A stretch of 64,000 nucleotides of DNA, taken from Bradyrhizobium lablabi. GTDB taxonomy: Bacteria; Pseudomonadota; Alphaproteobacteria; Rhizobiales; Xanthobacteraceae. A program made the translations under genes and the position numbers. Shown in pieces: positions 39,841 through 49,465 of this stretch; the first letter of the stretch is position 1; each line of letters begins with the position of its first letter. Under the pieces are notes generated by a model. It worked only from the letters and a program-made list of their open reading frames with translations, was not told the origin of the DNA and searched no databases. The stretch is from the NCBI RefSeq assembly GCF_900141755.1, contig NZ_LT670844.1:5800501-5864500 (forward strand), written 5' to 3'.

Positions 39841-40992
39841 TCAGCCGGAACGGATCGGCGCTGTTCTGATCGGCGTGCAGTATCTAGAGAACAGGCCGAC
39901 GATCGGGGTGACGAAGGGGATATGACAGGCGAAGCCGAGCGGGCGATATTTGACCCGGATATTCTCCATCTGAAACATTGCCAGACTCATGAACGCATTG
40001 AGCCGGATTACCTGATTGCCGAGCTCGCTCCTGGTCTGCGCCCGCTCGGCGAGGAATTTTGCTCTTAATGGCGCGCTGAGATCGCTTTGCGAGGCCCAGT
40101 CCCGTGCCGCCAGAAGCCGCGCATGCAAGGCCTGGAAACAATAGTGCATGGTCAGCACCTGGTGTTTGGTGCTGAACCAGTGGAGCGTGATGGCGGGCTT
40201 GTCCGGGACGATCTTGCCGTTCTCCCTGGCGCAAAGGTTGACATAGGATTTGTCCGGATCGCGATTGGCTTGATCCTCGACGCGGCACGGGTCCTGTTTT
40301 GCGCTGGCGGCAGCGGCTTTTGCATTCGCGCCGCTGCCGGTGTCGAATTGCGGAAAGTTGGCGGCATCGTCGCAATCGAAATTATAGAGGCCGAGCAGTG
40401 ATTGCGTCAGCGGGTCATTGCTCGGGGCGTGCGCTTCCGCCGGGTCGCGACCGAAATCGCTGGCCCAATCGATATAGATTTCCGCCTTGCGCGCGAGCAG
40501 GTCGCTGTTTTGCCGCAAGCTGTTGCGCGCCTTTTCATAGTTCGGGAAAATCAGGCGGGCGTCCTTGGTGGTCAGGGCAGAATCGTTGCTGTCGGCATTT
40601 TCATCGAGCGCCGCCGAATAATCGAAAAAAAGAATTTGCTGCAGCGTTTGCGCCTGCGAGAACGCATCGGCGATTTCGGTGAAGGTGCTGGTTGCCGCGG
40701 TCATATCGTCCTTGGCCTGGGCGCTGACCTTGTCCTGGTAGGCGTTGAGATATTGAAAATAGCCGACCAGCAGGCTGCCCACGAGCGTGATGACCGGCAG
40801 TCCCTTGGCATAGGACAATACGCTGTTGGTGGCGCGGAAAAATCTACCGACCCCGGCCCACCAACCCTTAGGTTCGGAAGGCTTGGTTTCCGAAGGCTTC
40901 GCTTCCGAAGCATCGGCTTCCGAAGCGCCGTTGCGGTTCTCCGAAGCGCCGTTGCGGTTCGGTGGCGGCTCTTGCGCGCCATCCTCGGCCAT
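39841..40992 (-). CDS. membrane-anchored protein of unknown function with N-terminal peptide repeats
   Basis: The 383-aa protein starts with a low-complexity segment of short repeats (NRNGASE twice, then SEA/SET/SEP-K units, residues 12-42). One membrane helix follows at about 66-84 and then a large helical domain. Several Cys residues (YNFDCDD, DPCRVED, NLCAREN, MHYCFQ, GFACHIP) suggest disulfides if the domain lies in the periplasm. No known domain is recognised. Confidence 0.72.
   Translation of the reverse strand: MAEDGAQEPPPNRNGASENRNGASEADASEAKPSETKPSEPKGWWAGVGRFFRATNSVLSYAKGLPVITLVGSLLVGYFQYLNAYQDKVSAQAKDDMTAATSTFTEIADAFSQAQTLQQILFFDYSAALDENADSNDSALTTKDARLIFPNYEKARNSLRQNSDLLARKAEIYIDWASDFGRDPAEAHAPSNDPLTQSLLGLYNFDCDDAANFPQFDTGSGANAKAAAASAKQDPCRVEDQANRDPDKSYVNLCARENGKIVPDKPAITLHWFSTKHQVLTMHYCFQALHARLLAARDWASQSDLSAPLRAKFLAERAQTRSELGNQVIRLNAFMSLAMFQMENIRVKYRPLGFACHIPFVTPIVGLFSRYCTPIRTAPIRSG
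40919..40960. repeat. 21-bp perfect tandem repeat inside the hypothetical gene
   Basis: TCCGAAGCGCCGTTGCGGTTC is a 21-base unit (written here as TCCGAAGCGCCG plus TTGCGGTTC) present at 40919-40939 and 40940-40960. It encodes the doubled NRNGASE peptide. Related degenerate SEA/SEP units continue to its left. Confidence 0.9.
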
Positions 40993-41040
40993 GGACGAGC
41001 CCCCGATTTTCGGATCGGCAACGATACCACAGATAGCAGT

Positions 41041-41928
41041 CTACGGCCACTTCACTTCCGGTGGCATTGACGACAGTATTGAATCAACATTGCCGCCGGT
41101 TTTCAGCCCGAAGATGGTGCCGCGGTCGTAGAGCAGGTTGAATTCGACATAGCGTCCGCGCCGGATCAGTTGCTCCTCGCGATCTGCAGCGTTCCACGGG
41201 GTGGCAAAATTGCGCCGGACCAGCTCGGGATAGATTTTCAGGAAGGCGCGGCCGACTTCCTGGGTGAAGGCAAGGTCGGCGTCCCAGTCGCCTGAATCGT
41301 GCCAATCGTAGAAAATGCCGCCGACGCCGCGTGCTTCCTTCCGGTGCGGCAAATAAAAATATTCGTCGCACCACTTCTTGTATTTGTCATAGTCGGCAAC
41401 GCCATTGTGCCCGCCGCAGGCCGCCTTCATCGCGGCATGAAACGCAACCGTGTCGGGGTCTTGCTGGGTCCGCCGCCGGTCCAAGACCGGCGTCAGATCG
41501 GCGCCGCCGCCGAACCAGGCCTTGGTGGTGACGACGAAGCGGGTGTTCATATGCACCGCCGGCACGTTCGGATTGCGCAGATGCGCGATCAGCGAAATGC
41601 CCGAGGCCCAGAAGGCCGGATCCTCGGCGGCGCCCGGTATCTGGGCGCGGAATTCGGGCGCGAATTCGCCGTGCACGGTCGAACAATGCACGCCGACCTT
41701 CTCAAACAGCCGTCCGCGCATCACACTCATCACGCCGCCGCCGCCGGGCTGGCCGGTATGGTCGGTGCGATTCCAGGGCGTGCGCACGAAGCGCGCGGTT
41801 TCGCCCGGATAAAGCGATGCCGGCGCGTCATCTTCGAGCTTCTCGAAGGCTGCGCAAACCTCGTCGCGCAAGCGCTCGAACCAGGTCCGGGCCCGCGTTT
41901 TGCGATCTTCGATCACGGACATGTCCAT
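41041..41928 (-). CDS. hemF: coproporphyrinogen III oxidase, aerobic
   Basis: The 295-aa enzyme uses O2 to decarboxylate coproporphyrinogen III to protoporphyrinogen IX in haem synthesis. The HemF signature is complete: [35 protein letters not shown] and [18 protein letters not shown]. The start at ATG 41928 ([10 protein letters not shown]) has AGGTTAGG about 9 nt upstream and is 10 bp after trmL, so the two are likely co-transcribed. The longer frame to 41982 would overlap trmL by 44 bp and is less likely. Confidence 0.96.
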   Translation of the reverse strand: MDMSVIEDRKTRARTWFERLRDEVCAAFEKLEDDAPASLYPGETARFVRTPWNRTDHTGQPGGGGVMSVMRGRLFEKVGVHCSTVHGEFAPEFRAQIPGAAEDPAFWASGISLIAHLRNPNVPAVHMNTRFVVTTKAWFGGGADLTPVLDRRRTQQDPDTVAFHAAMKAACGGHNGVADYDKYKKWCDEYFYLPHRKEARGVGGIFYDWHDSGDWDADLAFTQEVGRAFLKIYPELVRRNFATPWNAADREEQLIRRGRYVEFNLLYDRGTIFGLKTGGNVDSILSSMPPEVKWP

Positions 41929-41938
41929 CGCTTTGTGC

Positions 41939-42403
41939 CTAACCTTGCGAGCCTGTTGACCCGGTTTGCCGCAGCGCTTCACCTAACGCCATGGCCGCCG
42001 CCATCGCAACATTGAGCGAGCGCAGACCTGGCTTGATCGGAATCACCAGCCGCGCGTCGGCCTTGGCCACCACCTCGTCGGGGACGCCAGCGGATTCGCG
42101 CCCGAACAGCAGGATGTCGGCCGCGCTATAGCGGTAATCAAGATAGGAGCTGACACCCTTGGTCGTGAACAGGATCAGCCGGTAACCACCGATGTTCCGC
42201 CATTGCTCGAATTTTGACCAGGAGTCGTGACGCATGATGGTCACCTGGTCGAGATAATCCATGCCGGCGCGGCGGAAATGCCGGTCGGATACCGGAAAGC
42301 CCGCGGGCTCGATGATATGGGCCGCGACGCCGAGGCAGGCGCAGAGACGAAGGATGGTCCCGGTGTTCTGGGGAATGTCGGGCTGGAAAAGCGCAATCTG
42401 CAT
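41939..42403 (-). CDS. trmL: tRNA (cytidine/uridine-34 2'-O)-methyltransferase TrmL
   Basis: The 154-aa SpoU-class (knotted SPOUT) methyltransferase is a minimal member of TrmL length. Motifs: [19 protein letters not shown] at the N-terminus, [14 protein letters not shown] in the middle and the knot segment [20 protein letters not shown] near the C-terminus. It methylates the wobble ribose of certain leucine tRNAs. It is transcribed toward hemF from the shared region at 42404-42714. Confidence 0.94.
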   Translation of the reverse strand: MQIALFQPDIPQNTGTILRLCACLGVAAHIIEPAGFPVSDRHFRRAGMDYLDQVTIMRHDSWSKFEQWRNIGGYRLILFTTKGVSSYLDYRYSAADILLFGRESAGVPDEVVAKADARLVIPIKPGLRSLNVAMAAAMALGEALRQTGSTGSQG

Positions 42404-42714
42404 ACCGTGATCGCCCCTGATTCCCCCTGTGATTGAACCTGTGAGTATCCTGCGGGGTGTTCATGAAATATCTGAATAATTCATCGCTCGCGGCGGAATG
42501 AGTGCATTGCACGCTAGGCAGCCGATAGCGGGCTTGCGCTCGTCCGGCAAGGGTGCCAATAGAACGATTCTGGACTGCTGTTCCGCCGGATTGGGGAAGG
42601 AAAAGCGGTCTTTCTGCCGCCGCGGGGGTCGCGGGCGCCGGCAGCCTCCCTTGCTTCGTTTGTGCGTTGCCTGGGGCGGTTCCACCGGCTGCAGCTTGGA
42701 AAGGGTTTGGAATC
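42404..42714. other. divergent promoter region between trmL and fbcF
   Basis: Just upstream of trmL lies an AT-rich patch with TTCATGAAATATCTGAATAA (about 42462-42481), a likely promoter zone. Nearer fbcF the sequence is GC-rich. A frame open to 42553 joins fbcF, but its residues have no Rieske similarity. No separate gene is seen. Confidence 0.5.
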
Positions 42715-43245
42715 GTGACGATAGCGTCTTCGGCGGATCATCCGACACGCCGTGATTTCCTCTTTGTTGCAACGGGATGCGCCGCCGCGGTCGGCGGGGT
42801 GGTCTCGCTCTGGCCGTTCGTTTCCCAAATGAATCCGGACGCATCGACGATTGCGGCCGGCGCGCCGATCGAAGTCGATCTGACGCCGATCGCCTCAGGC
42901 CAGGACATCAAGGTGTTCTGGCGGGGAAAACCGATCTACATCATGAACCGCACCAAGAAGCAGATCGACGAGGCCCGCAGCGTGCCGGTCGCGAGCCTGC
43001 CCGATCCGCAGGCCGATCAGGCCCGGGTCAAAGAGGGCCATGACCAGTGGCTGGTCGTGATCGGCATCTGCACCCATCTCGGCTGCATCCCGATTGCGCA
43101 CGAGGGCAATTACGACGGCTTCTTCTGCCCCTGCCACGGCTCGCAATACGACTCCTCCGGTCGCATTCGCCAGGGACCCGCGCCGGCCAATCTGGCCGTG
43201 CCGCCCTATCAATTCGTTTCCGATAGCAAAATCCAGATTGGCTAA
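42715..43245 (+). CDS. fbcF: ubiquinol-cytochrome c reductase Rieske iron-sulfur subunit
   Basis: The 176-aa subunit of the cytochrome bc1 complex carries the 2Fe-2S cluster. A Tat-type signal anchor ([11 protein letters not shown], helix to about residue 40) is followed by the soluble domain with cluster motifs CTHLGC and CPCHGS. The start is GTG 42715, with GGAAAGGG upstream, giving [15 protein letters not shown] and the length known for B. japonicum FbcF. It is the first gene of fbcFH, 66 bp before fbcH. Confidence 0.96.
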   Translation: MTIASSADHPTRRDFLFVATGCAAAVGGVVSLWPFVSQMNPDASTIAAGAPIEVDLTPIASGQDIKVFWRGKPIYIMNRTKKQIDEARSVPVASLPDPQADQARVKEGHDQWLVVIGICTHLGCIPIAHEGNYDGFFCPCHGSQYDSSGRIRQGPAPANLAVPPYQFVSDSKIQIG

Positions 43246-43311
43246 GACTTCGGATCTGGCATCCGAGGCCTTGAGCCCGTCGCGTCGTCTTACTTCCCTA
43301 GGGATCGCATC

Positions 43312-45372
43312 ATGAGCGGACCATCCGAATACCAGCCGACCAATCCCGCCTTGCAGTGGATTGAACGCCGCCTCCCTCTGATAGGATTGATGCATTCCTC
43401 GTTCGTGGCCTATCCGACGCCGCGCAACCTGAACTACTGGTGGACCTTCGGCGCCATTCTTTCCTTGATGCTGGGCTTGCAGATCCTCACCGGCGTGATC
43501 CTGGCGATGCACTACACGCCGGAGGCCACTATGGCCTTCCACTCGGTCGAAAGCATCGTGCGCGACGTGAATTACGGCTGGCTGTTGCGCAACATGCACG
43601 CCAGTGGCGCCTCGATGTTCTTCTTCGCCGTCTACGTCCACATGCTGCGCGGCCTCTATTACGGCTCCTACAAGGAGCCGCGCGAAATCCTTTGGATCCT
43701 CGGCGTCATCATTTACCTGTTGATGATGGCGACCGGCTTCATGGGCTATGTGCTGCCGTGGGGCCAGATGAGTTTTTGGGGCGCCACCGTCATCACCAAT
43801 CTGTTCTCCGCCTTTCCCTATGTCGGCGACAGCATCGTGACCCTGCTGTGGGGCGGCTATTCGGTCGGCAATCCGACCTTGAACCGCTTCTTCTCGCTGC
43901 ACTATCTGTTGCCGTTCGTGATCGCCGGCGTCGTGGTGCTGCACATCTGGGCGCTGCATGTCGCGGGCCAGAACAATCCGGCCGGCGTCGAGCCGAAGAC
44001 CGAAAAGGACACCGTGGCGTTCACGCCCTACGCCACCATCAAGGATCTGTTCGGCACAAGCTGCTTCCTGATCTTCTTCGCCTGGTTCATCTTCTACATG
44101 CCGAACTACCTCGGCGACGCCGACAATTACATTCCCGCCAATCCCGGCGTGACGCCCGCCCATATCGTGCCGGAGTGGTACTATTTGCCGTTCTACGCGA
44201 TGCTTCGCTCGATTCCGAACAAGCTCGCCGGCGTGATCGTGATGTTCTCCTCGATCCTGATCCTGGCGTTCCTGCCCTGGCTCGACACCGCGAAAACCAG
44301 ATCGTCCAAGTACCGTCCATTGGCAAAACAGTTCTTCTGGATGTTCGTCATCGTCGCGGTGCTGCTCGGCTATCTCGGCGCGCAGCCGCCGGAAGGCATT
44401 TACGTGATCGCAGGCCGCGTCCTGACCTTCTGCTACTTCGCCTATTTCCTGGTCGTGTTGCCGCTGTTGAGCCGGGTTGAAAAGCCGCGGCCGGCGCCGA
44501 ATTCGATCGCCGAAGACGTGCTGGCGAAAAGCGGCAAGGCAATGGTGTCGACCGTGATCGCGCTCGTCGTTGCCGGCGCGCTGTTTGCCGGTAGCGTGCA
44601 GAACGCCCGCGCCGAGGAGGAGGCCGTGCCGCCCTCGCAGAAATGGTCGTTTGCAGGCCCCTTCGGTAAGTATGATCGCGGGGCGCTGCAGCGGGGCCTG
44701 AAGGTCTACAAGGAAGTCTGTTCCGCCTGTCACTCGCTGAACTATATCGCGTTCCGCAATATCGCCGATCCCGGTGGCCCCGGCTTTTCGGTAGCCCAAG
44801 CCGCGGCGCTGGCCGCCGAATACAAGATCAAGGACGGCCCGAATGATCAGGGCGAAATGTTCGAGCGACCCGGCCGGCCCGCCGACTACTTCCCCGCGCC
44901 GTTCCCCAACGACCAGGCGGCGCGCGCGGCCAATGGCGGCGGCTTGCCGCCCGACCTGTCGCTGATCACCAAGGCGCGCTCCTACGAGCGCGGCTTCCCG
45001 AAATTCATCTTCGACTTCTTCACCCAGTTCCAGGAACAGGGCCCGAACTACGTCAGCGCGCTACTGCAGGGCTTTGAGACGAACCCGCCGGCCGGCGTCA
45101 CGCTGCCGGACGGCTCCTACTACAACAAATATTTCCCCGGCCACGCCATCAAGATGCCGCCGCCCTTGAGCGACGGCCAGGTGACGTTCGACGACGGCTC
45201 GCCCGCCACCGTTGCGCAATACGCGCAAGACGTGACCACGTTCCTGATGTGGGCCGCCGAGCCGCACATGGAGGACCGCAAGCGGCTTGGCCTGCAGGTG
45301 TTCGTGTTCCTGATCATTTTCGCGGGGTTGATGTATTTCACCAAGAAAAAGGTCTGGGCCGACGCGCACTGA
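43312..45372 (+). CDS. fbcH: cytochrome b / cytochrome c1 precursor (fused)
   Basis: The 686-aa precursor joins cytochrome b (residues 1 to about 410, eight helices, QoI motif [20 protein letters not shown] and [10 protein letters not shown]) to cytochrome c1. A signal-peptide-like segment ends [11 protein letters not shown] at about 441, then comes the c-type haem site CSACH at about 467 and a C-terminal anchor ([16 protein letters not shown]). In B. japonicum this fused gene product is cut by signal peptidase into the two subunits. The fusion supports the taxonomic placement. A terminator follows 86 bp later. Confidence 0.97.
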   Translation: MSGPSEYQPTNPALQWIERRLPLIGLMHSSFVAYPTPRNLNYWWTFGAILSLMLGLQILTGVILAMHYTPEATMAFHSVESIVRDVNYGWLLRNMHASGASMFFFAVYVHMLRGLYYGSYKEPREILWILGVIIYLLMMATGFMGYVLPWGQMSFWGATVITNLFSAFPYVGDSIVTLLWGGYSVGNPTLNRFFSLHYLLPFVIAGVVVLHIWALHVAGQNNPAGVEPKTEKDTVAFTPYATIKDLFGTSCFLIFFAWFIFYMPNYLGDADNYIPANPGVTPAHIVPEWYYLPFYAMLRSIPNKLAGVIVMFSSILILAFLPWLDTAKTRSSKYRPLAKQFFWMFVIVAVLLGYLGAQPPEGIYVIAGRVLTFCYFAYFLVVLPLLSRVEKPRPAPNSIAEDVLAKSGKAMVSTVIALVVAGALFAGSVQNARAEEEAVPPSQKWSFAGPFGKYDRGALQRGLKVYKEVCSACHSLNYIAFRNIADPGGPGFSVAQAAALAAEYKIKDGPNDQGEMFERPGRPADYFPAPFPNDQAARAANGGGLPPDLSLITKARSYERGFPKFIFDFFTQFQEQGPNYVSALLQGFETNPPAGVTLPDGSYYNKYFPGHAIKMPPPLSDGQVTFDDGSPATVAQYAQDVTTFLMWAAEPHMEDRKRLGLQVFVFLIIFAGLMYFTKKKVWADAH

Positions 45373-45384
45373 GCCTTTCTTCTC

Positions 45385-45440
45385 CCTCGCCCCGCTCTTC
45401 GCGGGGAGAGGGTTGGGGTGAGGGGCCGTCTCCGCTAGCG
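45385..45440. repeat. family-A half element
   Basis: CCTCGCCCCGCTCTTCGCGG followed by GGAGAGGGTTGGGGTGAGGGG; the mirrored arm is missing. Confidence 0.75.
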
Positions 45441-45457
45441 ATCATGAAAATTTGAAG

Positions 45458-45479
45458 AAGCCCCTCGGGGGGCTTTTTT
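45458..45479 (+). terminator. rho-independent terminator of fbcFH
   Basis: AAGCCCC-TCGG-GGGGCTT is a perfect 7-bp stem with a tetraloop, followed directly by four more T residues. Confidence 0.92.
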
Positions 45480-45492
45480 GTTGGTTAGAATG

Positions 45493-45570
45493 CCGTCATT
45501 GCGAGCGAAGCGAAGCAATCCAAACGCCGCAAGCTGGATTGCTTCGTCGCTTCGCTCCTCGCAATGACGG
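45493..45570. repeat. REP-like palindrome (CCGTCATTGCGAG ... CTCGCAATGACGG)
   Basis: The ends are a 13-bp perfect inverted repeat. The inner parts GCGAAGCGAAGCAATCCA and TGGATTGCTTCGTCGCTTCGC also mirror each other. The type is common between genes in Bradyrhizobium, from memory. It precedes the dienelactone hydrolase gene. Confidence 0.9.
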
Positions 45571-45650
45571 GCAGGGGCGATTGCATCCGGACCGCACAGC
45601 AGCCAAAATGGCCGCCAATCGGCCCCCAGAAAAAATCACCGGAGGACCCC

Positions 45651-46325
45651 ATGGGTACCAGCATTTCTTACAAGCGCCCGGATGGCAAGGACGCTAGCGG
45701 CTATCTCGTCAACGCCGAGAGCGGCCATGCGCCCGGCGTGGTCGTGATCCAGGAATGGTGGGGGCTTTCGGAGCAGATCAAGGGACTATGCGACCGCTTC
45801 GCGCTGGCCGGCTTCGATGCGCTGGCACCCGACCTCTACAAGGGCAAGGTGGTGCCGTATCACGACACCGACGCCGCCACCAAAGAGATGAACTCGCTGG
45901 ATTTCATCGACGCCACCACCCAGACCGTGCGCGGCGCCGCGCAGTATCTCAGCCGGAACGGCGCCAAGGTCGGCCTGACCGGTTTCTGCCTCGGCGGCGC
46001 GGTGACCATCATCGGCGCCGCCAAGATTCCGGAGCTGAGCGCGGGCGTGGTGTTTTATGGCATCCCGCCGGAGCAGGCGGCAAAGCCCGCGGACATCCGG
46101 ATTCCGCTGCAGGCTCATTTCGCCAACAAGGACGATTGGTGCACGCCGGAACTGGTTGATAAGTTCGAGAAGGCCATGAAGGCCGCCGGCAAGTCGCTCG
46201 AACTCTATCGCTATGACGCCGAGCACGCCTTCGTCAACGAACAGCGGCAATCGGTGCACGATCGCCACGCCGCCGAACTCGCATGGGAACGCGCCACGCA
46301 GTATTTCCGGAAGCATTTGGGGTGA
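45651..46325 (+). CDS. dienelactone hydrolase family protein
   Basis: The 224-aa alpha/beta hydrolase has the DLH nucleophile elbow GFCLGGAV with catalytic Cys at about residue 124. The Asp is in FANKDDWCTPE and the His in DAEHAFVN, so the triad is complete; GVVVIQEWWGL provides the usual Glu near the N-terminus. ATG 45651 has GGAGG 5 nt upstream, so the frame open to 45564 is not used. The real substrate may be an ester other than dienelactone. Confidence 0.92.
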   Translation: MGTSISYKRPDGKDASGYLVNAESGHAPGVVVIQEWWGLSEQIKGLCDRFALAGFDALAPDLYKGKVVPYHDTDAATKEMNSLDFIDATTQTVRGAAQYLSRNGAKVGLTGFCLGGAVTIIGAAKIPELSAGVVFYGIPPEQAAKPADIRIPLQAHFANKDDWCTPELVDKFEKAMKAAGKSLELYRYDAEHAFVNEQRQSVHDRHAAELAWERATQYFRKHLG

Positions 46326-46428
46326 ACGCCCCGGCGCACTCATGCGACACAAGCACAAGCCGCCCTGGATCGGTCGGCTTGCAGAAATCTGCTGTGTGCG
46401 GTCCCACAGATAAGTGTGAGTATTCCGT

Positions 46429-47019
46429 ATGAAAGCCTTCCCGATTGCAACGTTGATCGTCACCGTCCTCTTTGCGACGCCGTCTCTGGCGAAGCCGTCG
46501 GCACAACAATCATTTGTGACGATTGAGGGTGATCTGAAGAAAGCCGCTTGGTGGGTGCTTGCCGATTTCCATCCGTTTACGACGGAGGTTCGCGGCATTC
46601 CCGCCAATCAGATCCGGCAGAATTGGTGCAAGGCGACGGAATTCCGCAAAGACCTCATTCCAAGGGAGCTACTTTTCGAAGGCAATGTCGATGCGAAGGC
46701 GGTAAGTGGGCTGTCCTTCGCGGTGGAAGGTCATTTCGACGGCTCGGCCACCAACCAGGTCGCACTGGTTGGTGTCTATCAGGAATGCTCTGGTCAAAAA
46801 GGTAGGTTCATCTTGGTTCTTGACCAGCTGGCTGGGGGAAAGGCCAAAATCCGGTTCGTCAGTGCCGTGCAGACAGATCGTCAGTTCGGTGCGCTGAACA
46901 AGGGGGAGGACAACACCATCGTCACCTGGAGTTGCATGGAGTGTGATGGCTTCTCAGTCCTGAAATGGGACCGGAAGAAGCGCAAATTTGACTGGCTGCC
47001 CGAACCGCACGAGCCATAG
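46429..47019 (+). CDS. exported protein of unknown function
   Basis: The 196-aa protein has a signal peptide (MKAFPIATLIVTVLFATPSLA, cut before KPSAQ). The mature part is beta-rich, with four Cys (NWCKAT, QECSG, WSCMEC) that could form two disulfides. No domain is recognised. GC content is lower than for most neighbours. Confidence 0.78.
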   Translation: MKAFPIATLIVTVLFATPSLAKPSAQQSFVTIEGDLKKAAWWVLADFHPFTTEVRGIPANQIRQNWCKATEFRKDLIPRELLFEGNVDAKAVSGLSFAVEGHFDGSATNQVALVGVYQECSGQKGRFILVLDQLAGGKAKIRFVSAVQTDRQFGALNKGEDNTIVTWSCMECDGFSVLKWDRKKRKFDWLPEPHEP

Positions 47020-47064
47020 TCAGTCATCAGTTGGACATCGCGCCGGCCACGCCATGGCGGTCCC

Positions 47065-47093
47065 TTGACATCGGTGGTGCCGGGTGGTGTTTA
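47065..47093 (+). promoter_or_regulatory. predicted trp promoter
   Basis: TTGACA at 47065-47070 is a perfect -35 hexamer. After 17 bp comes TGTTTA at 47088-47093, a moderate -10. The predicted start of transcription, about 7 nt further, falls at or next to the A of the trpL ATG (47100). Confidence 0.65.
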
Positions 47094-47099
47094 GGAGCC

Positions 47100-47147
47100 A
47101 TGAGCACCGCCGTCCGCCTAGCCCAACTCTGGTGGCGCACCTCCTAA
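47100..47147 (+). CDS. trpL: trp leader peptide
   Basis: The 15-codon frame encodes MSTAVRLAQLWWRTS. The two adjacent Trp codons at 47130-47135 sit just before the first attenuator segment, as needed for ribosome stalling when charged tRNA-Trp is scarce. In Sinorhizobium the trpL message begins directly with AUG, and its terminated form is the trans-acting sRNA rnTrpL. The predicted start site here suggests the same layout, although a GGAG is also present 4 nt upstream. Confidence 0.85.
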   Translation: MSTAVRLAQLWWRTS

Positions 47148-47219
47148 GAGGTGGCCGGTGCGATTTCATTTTAACCAATCGTTCGAGGCCGTCATCGCAG
47201 TGCGACGGCCGTTTCGTTT
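47136..47219 (+). promoter_or_regulatory. trp transcription attenuator
   Basis: Segment 1 (CGCACC, 47136-47141, plus CACCTC/GAGGTG at 47138-47153) can pair with segment 2 (GGTGCG, 47157-47162). Segment 2 (TGCGAT, 47159-47164) can instead pair with ATCGCA (47194-47199) as antiterminator. The terminator stem is GGCCGTC (47187-47193) with GACGGCC (47204-47210), followed by GTTTCGTTT. The Trp codons lie immediately before segment 1. Confidence 0.82.
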
Positions 47220-47262
47220 GTCCTGTGTGGCGTTCCCTCGGCAAGTTTCGTAAGAGGATCAC

Positions 47263-49428
47263 ATGAACAGGACGGTTTTTTCACTCCCCGCCCGCAGCGA
47301 ATATCGTACCCATGGCGGGCTCGCGGTCACGCGGTCGGTGGAGCAATTCTCCGGTGGCGCCAGCCGGCTCGACGATTTGATCGAGCTGCTCGACCGCCGC
47401 CGCGGCGTGGTGCTGTCGTCGGGCACCACGGTGCCGGGACGCTACGAGAGTTTTGACCTCGGCTTTTCCGATCCGCCGCTGCAGCTGCAAACCACAGGTG
47501 TCGACTTTTCGCTTGCCGCGCTGAACACGCGCGGAGAAGTGCTGATCGCATTCCTCGGCGAGGTCTTGCGCGAGCCCTGTGTCGTCGTCACGGAGAAGAC
47601 TGCGTCCAGGCTGAGCGGCCATATCGTTCGTGGCCCGGCGCCGGTCGACGAGGATCAGCGCACCCGCCGCACCAGCGTGATGTCGCTGGTGCGCGAGCTG
47701 GTGGCGGCGTTCGGCGCCCATGACGATCCGTTGCTCGGCCTGTTCGGCGCCTTCGCCTATGATCTGGTGTTCCAGATCGAAGATCTCGTGCAGAAGCGCG
47801 CGCGCGAAAAGGATCAGCGCGACATCGTGCTCTACGTGCCGGACCGCCTCTTGGCATACGACCGCGCCACGGGCCGCGGCGTGGTTTTGAGCTACGATTT
47901 TGCCTGGAAGGGCCAGTCGACCGAAGGTTTTCCGCGCGACACCCCGGAAAGCGTCTACGCAAAAGCGCCGCGGCAGGGATTTTCCGATCACGCGCCCGGC
48001 GAATATCAGGCAACCGTCGAGACCGCGCGTGCGGCATTCGCGCGCGGCGACCTGTTCGAGGCGGTGCCGGGGCAATTATTCGCCGAACCCTGCGAGCGCT
48101 CGCCCGCCGAAGTGTTCCAGCGGCTGTGCCGGATCAATCCCTCGCCCTATGGCGCGCTGATGAACCTCGGCGATGGCGAGTTTCTGGTGTCGGCTTCGCC
48201 GGAGATGTTCGTCCGCTCCGACGGAAGGCGGGTCGAGACTTGTCCGATCTCGGGCACGATCGCCCGCGGCGTCGATGCGATCGGCGACGCCGAGCAGATC
48301 CGGCAATTGTTGAATTCGCAAAAAGACGAATTCGAACTCAACATGTGCACCGACGTCGACCGCAACGACAAGGCGCGGGTCTGCGTGCCCGGAACGATTA
48401 AAGTTCTGGCGCGGCGGCAGATCGAGACTTATTCAAAACTGTTCCACACCGTCGATCACGTCGAAGGCATGCTGCGGCCGGGGTTCGATTCGCTCGACGC
48501 GTTCCTCACCCACGCCTGGGCGGTGACGGTGACCGGTGCGCCGAAATTATGGGCGATGCAGTTCGTCGAGGACCATGAGCGTTCGCCGCGGCGCTGGTAT
48601 GCCGGCGCGATCGGCGCCGTCAATTTCGACGGCAGCATCAATACCGGGCTGACCATCCGCACTATCCGGATGAAGGACGGCCTCGCCGAGGTGCGGGTCG
48701 GCGCCACCTGCCTCTTTGACTCGGACCCCGCCGCCGAGGACAGGGAATGCCAGGTCAAGGCGGCGGCGCTGTTTCAGGCGCTGCGCGGCGATCCGCCAAA
48801 GCCGCTGTCGGCGTTCGCACCGGATGCCACAGGCTCCGGCAAGCAGGTGCTGCTGATCGACCATGACGACAGCTTTGTCCATATGCTGGCGGATTATTTC
48901 CGGCAGGTCGGCGCCAACGTCACGGTGGTCAGGCACGTTCACGCGCTTGAAATGCTCAAACAGAAGCGCTGGGACCTGCTGGTGCTGTCGCCGGGCCCCG
49001 GCCGGCCGGAGGATTTTGGGATTTCAAAAACCATCAGGGCTGCGCTGGAGCAAAAGCTGCCGATCTTCGGCGTCTGCCTCGGGGTGCAGGCGATCGGGGA
49101 ATATTTCGGCGGCCAGTTGGGCCAGTTGGGCCAGCCGGCGCATGGCCGGCCCTCGCCGGTCGAGGTGCGGGGCGGGCGGCTGATGCAGAACCTGCCCGAT
49201 GAAATCGTGATCGGCCGCTATCACTCGCTTTTTGTCGAGCGCGACAGCATGCCGGACGTGCTATCGGTAACGGCCAGTACCGAGGACGGCGTCGCCATGG
49301 CGATCGAACACAAGACCTTGCCGGTCGGCGGCGTGCAGTTTCACCCGGAATCGCTGATGTCGCTCGGCGGCGAGGTGGGCCTGCGCATCGTGGAAAACGC
49401 GTTCCGGCTTGGCCTGCCGCTCAATTGA
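47263..49428 (+). CDS. trpE(G): anthranilate synthase, fused TrpE-TrpG
   Basis: The 721-aa enzyme makes anthranilate from chorismate and glutamine. The TrpE part (about 1-515) has ETCPISGTIARG, the DEFELNMCTDVDRNDKARVC region, and HAWAVTVTGAPKLWAM. The TrpG glutaminase (about 525-721) has LLIDHDDSFVHMLADYF, the nucleophile FGVCLGVQAIGEYFGG and the His-Glu pair GVQFHPESLMS. The fusion is usual in Rhizobiales. A short doubling (GQLGQLGQ) follows the glutaminase elbow, encoded by a repeated CAGTTGGGC. GAGG lies 6 nt before the ATG. Regulation is by the trpL attenuator. Confidence 0.96.
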   Translation: MNRTVFSLPARSEYRTHGGLAVTRSVEQFSGGASRLDDLIELLDRRRGVVLSSGTTVPGRYESFDLGFSDPPLQLQTTGVDFSLAALNTRGEVLIAFLGEVLREPCVVVTEKTASRLSGHIVRGPAPVDEDQRTRRTSVMSLVRELVAAFGAHDDPLLGLFGAFAYDLVFQIEDLVQKRAREKDQRDIVLYVPDRLLAYDRATGRGVVLSYDFAWKGQSTEGFPRDTPESVYAKAPRQGFSDHAPGEYQATVETARAAFARGDLFEAVPGQLFAEPCERSPAEVFQRLCRINPSPYGALMNLGDGEFLVSASPEMFVRSDGRRVETCPISGTIARGVDAIGDAEQIRQLLNSQKDEFELNMCTDVDRNDKARVCVPGTIKVLARRQIETYSKLFHTVDHVEGMLRPGFDSLDAFLTHAWAVTVTGAPKLWAMQFVEDHERSPRRWYAGAIGAVNFDGSINTGLTIRTIRMKDGLAEVRVGATCLFDSDPAAEDRECQVKAAALFQALRGDPPKPLSAFAPDATGSGKQVLLIDHDDSFVHMLADYFRQVGANVTVVRHVHALEMLKQKRWDLLVLSPGPGRPEDFGISKTIRAALEQKLPIFGVCLGVQAIGEYFGGQLGQLGQPAHGRPSPVEVRGGRLMQNLPDEIVIGRYHSLFVERDSMPDVLSVTASTEDGVAMAIEHKTLPVGGVQFHPESLMSLGGEVGLRIVENAFRLGLPLN

Positions 49429-49465
49429 GCTGGCGCGCGCGCCGGATTGACGATACGAGGATGAA

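Noticed and set aside
42553..42714. 54-codon extension upstream of the Rieske protein
   Set aside because: No Rieske similarity, and the GTG at 42715 has a ribosome site and gives the known FbcF N-terminus.
42895..44799. 634-aa frame opposite fbcF and fbcH
   Set aside because: Composition (His, Asp, Arg, Gln) is that of reverse-translated membrane protein codons; shadow of fbcH.
47100..47219. Hairpins considered as a T-box or riboswitch
   Set aside because: The tandem Trp codons and mutually exclusive stems fit ribosome-mediated attenuation; no aptamer or specifier loop is seen.
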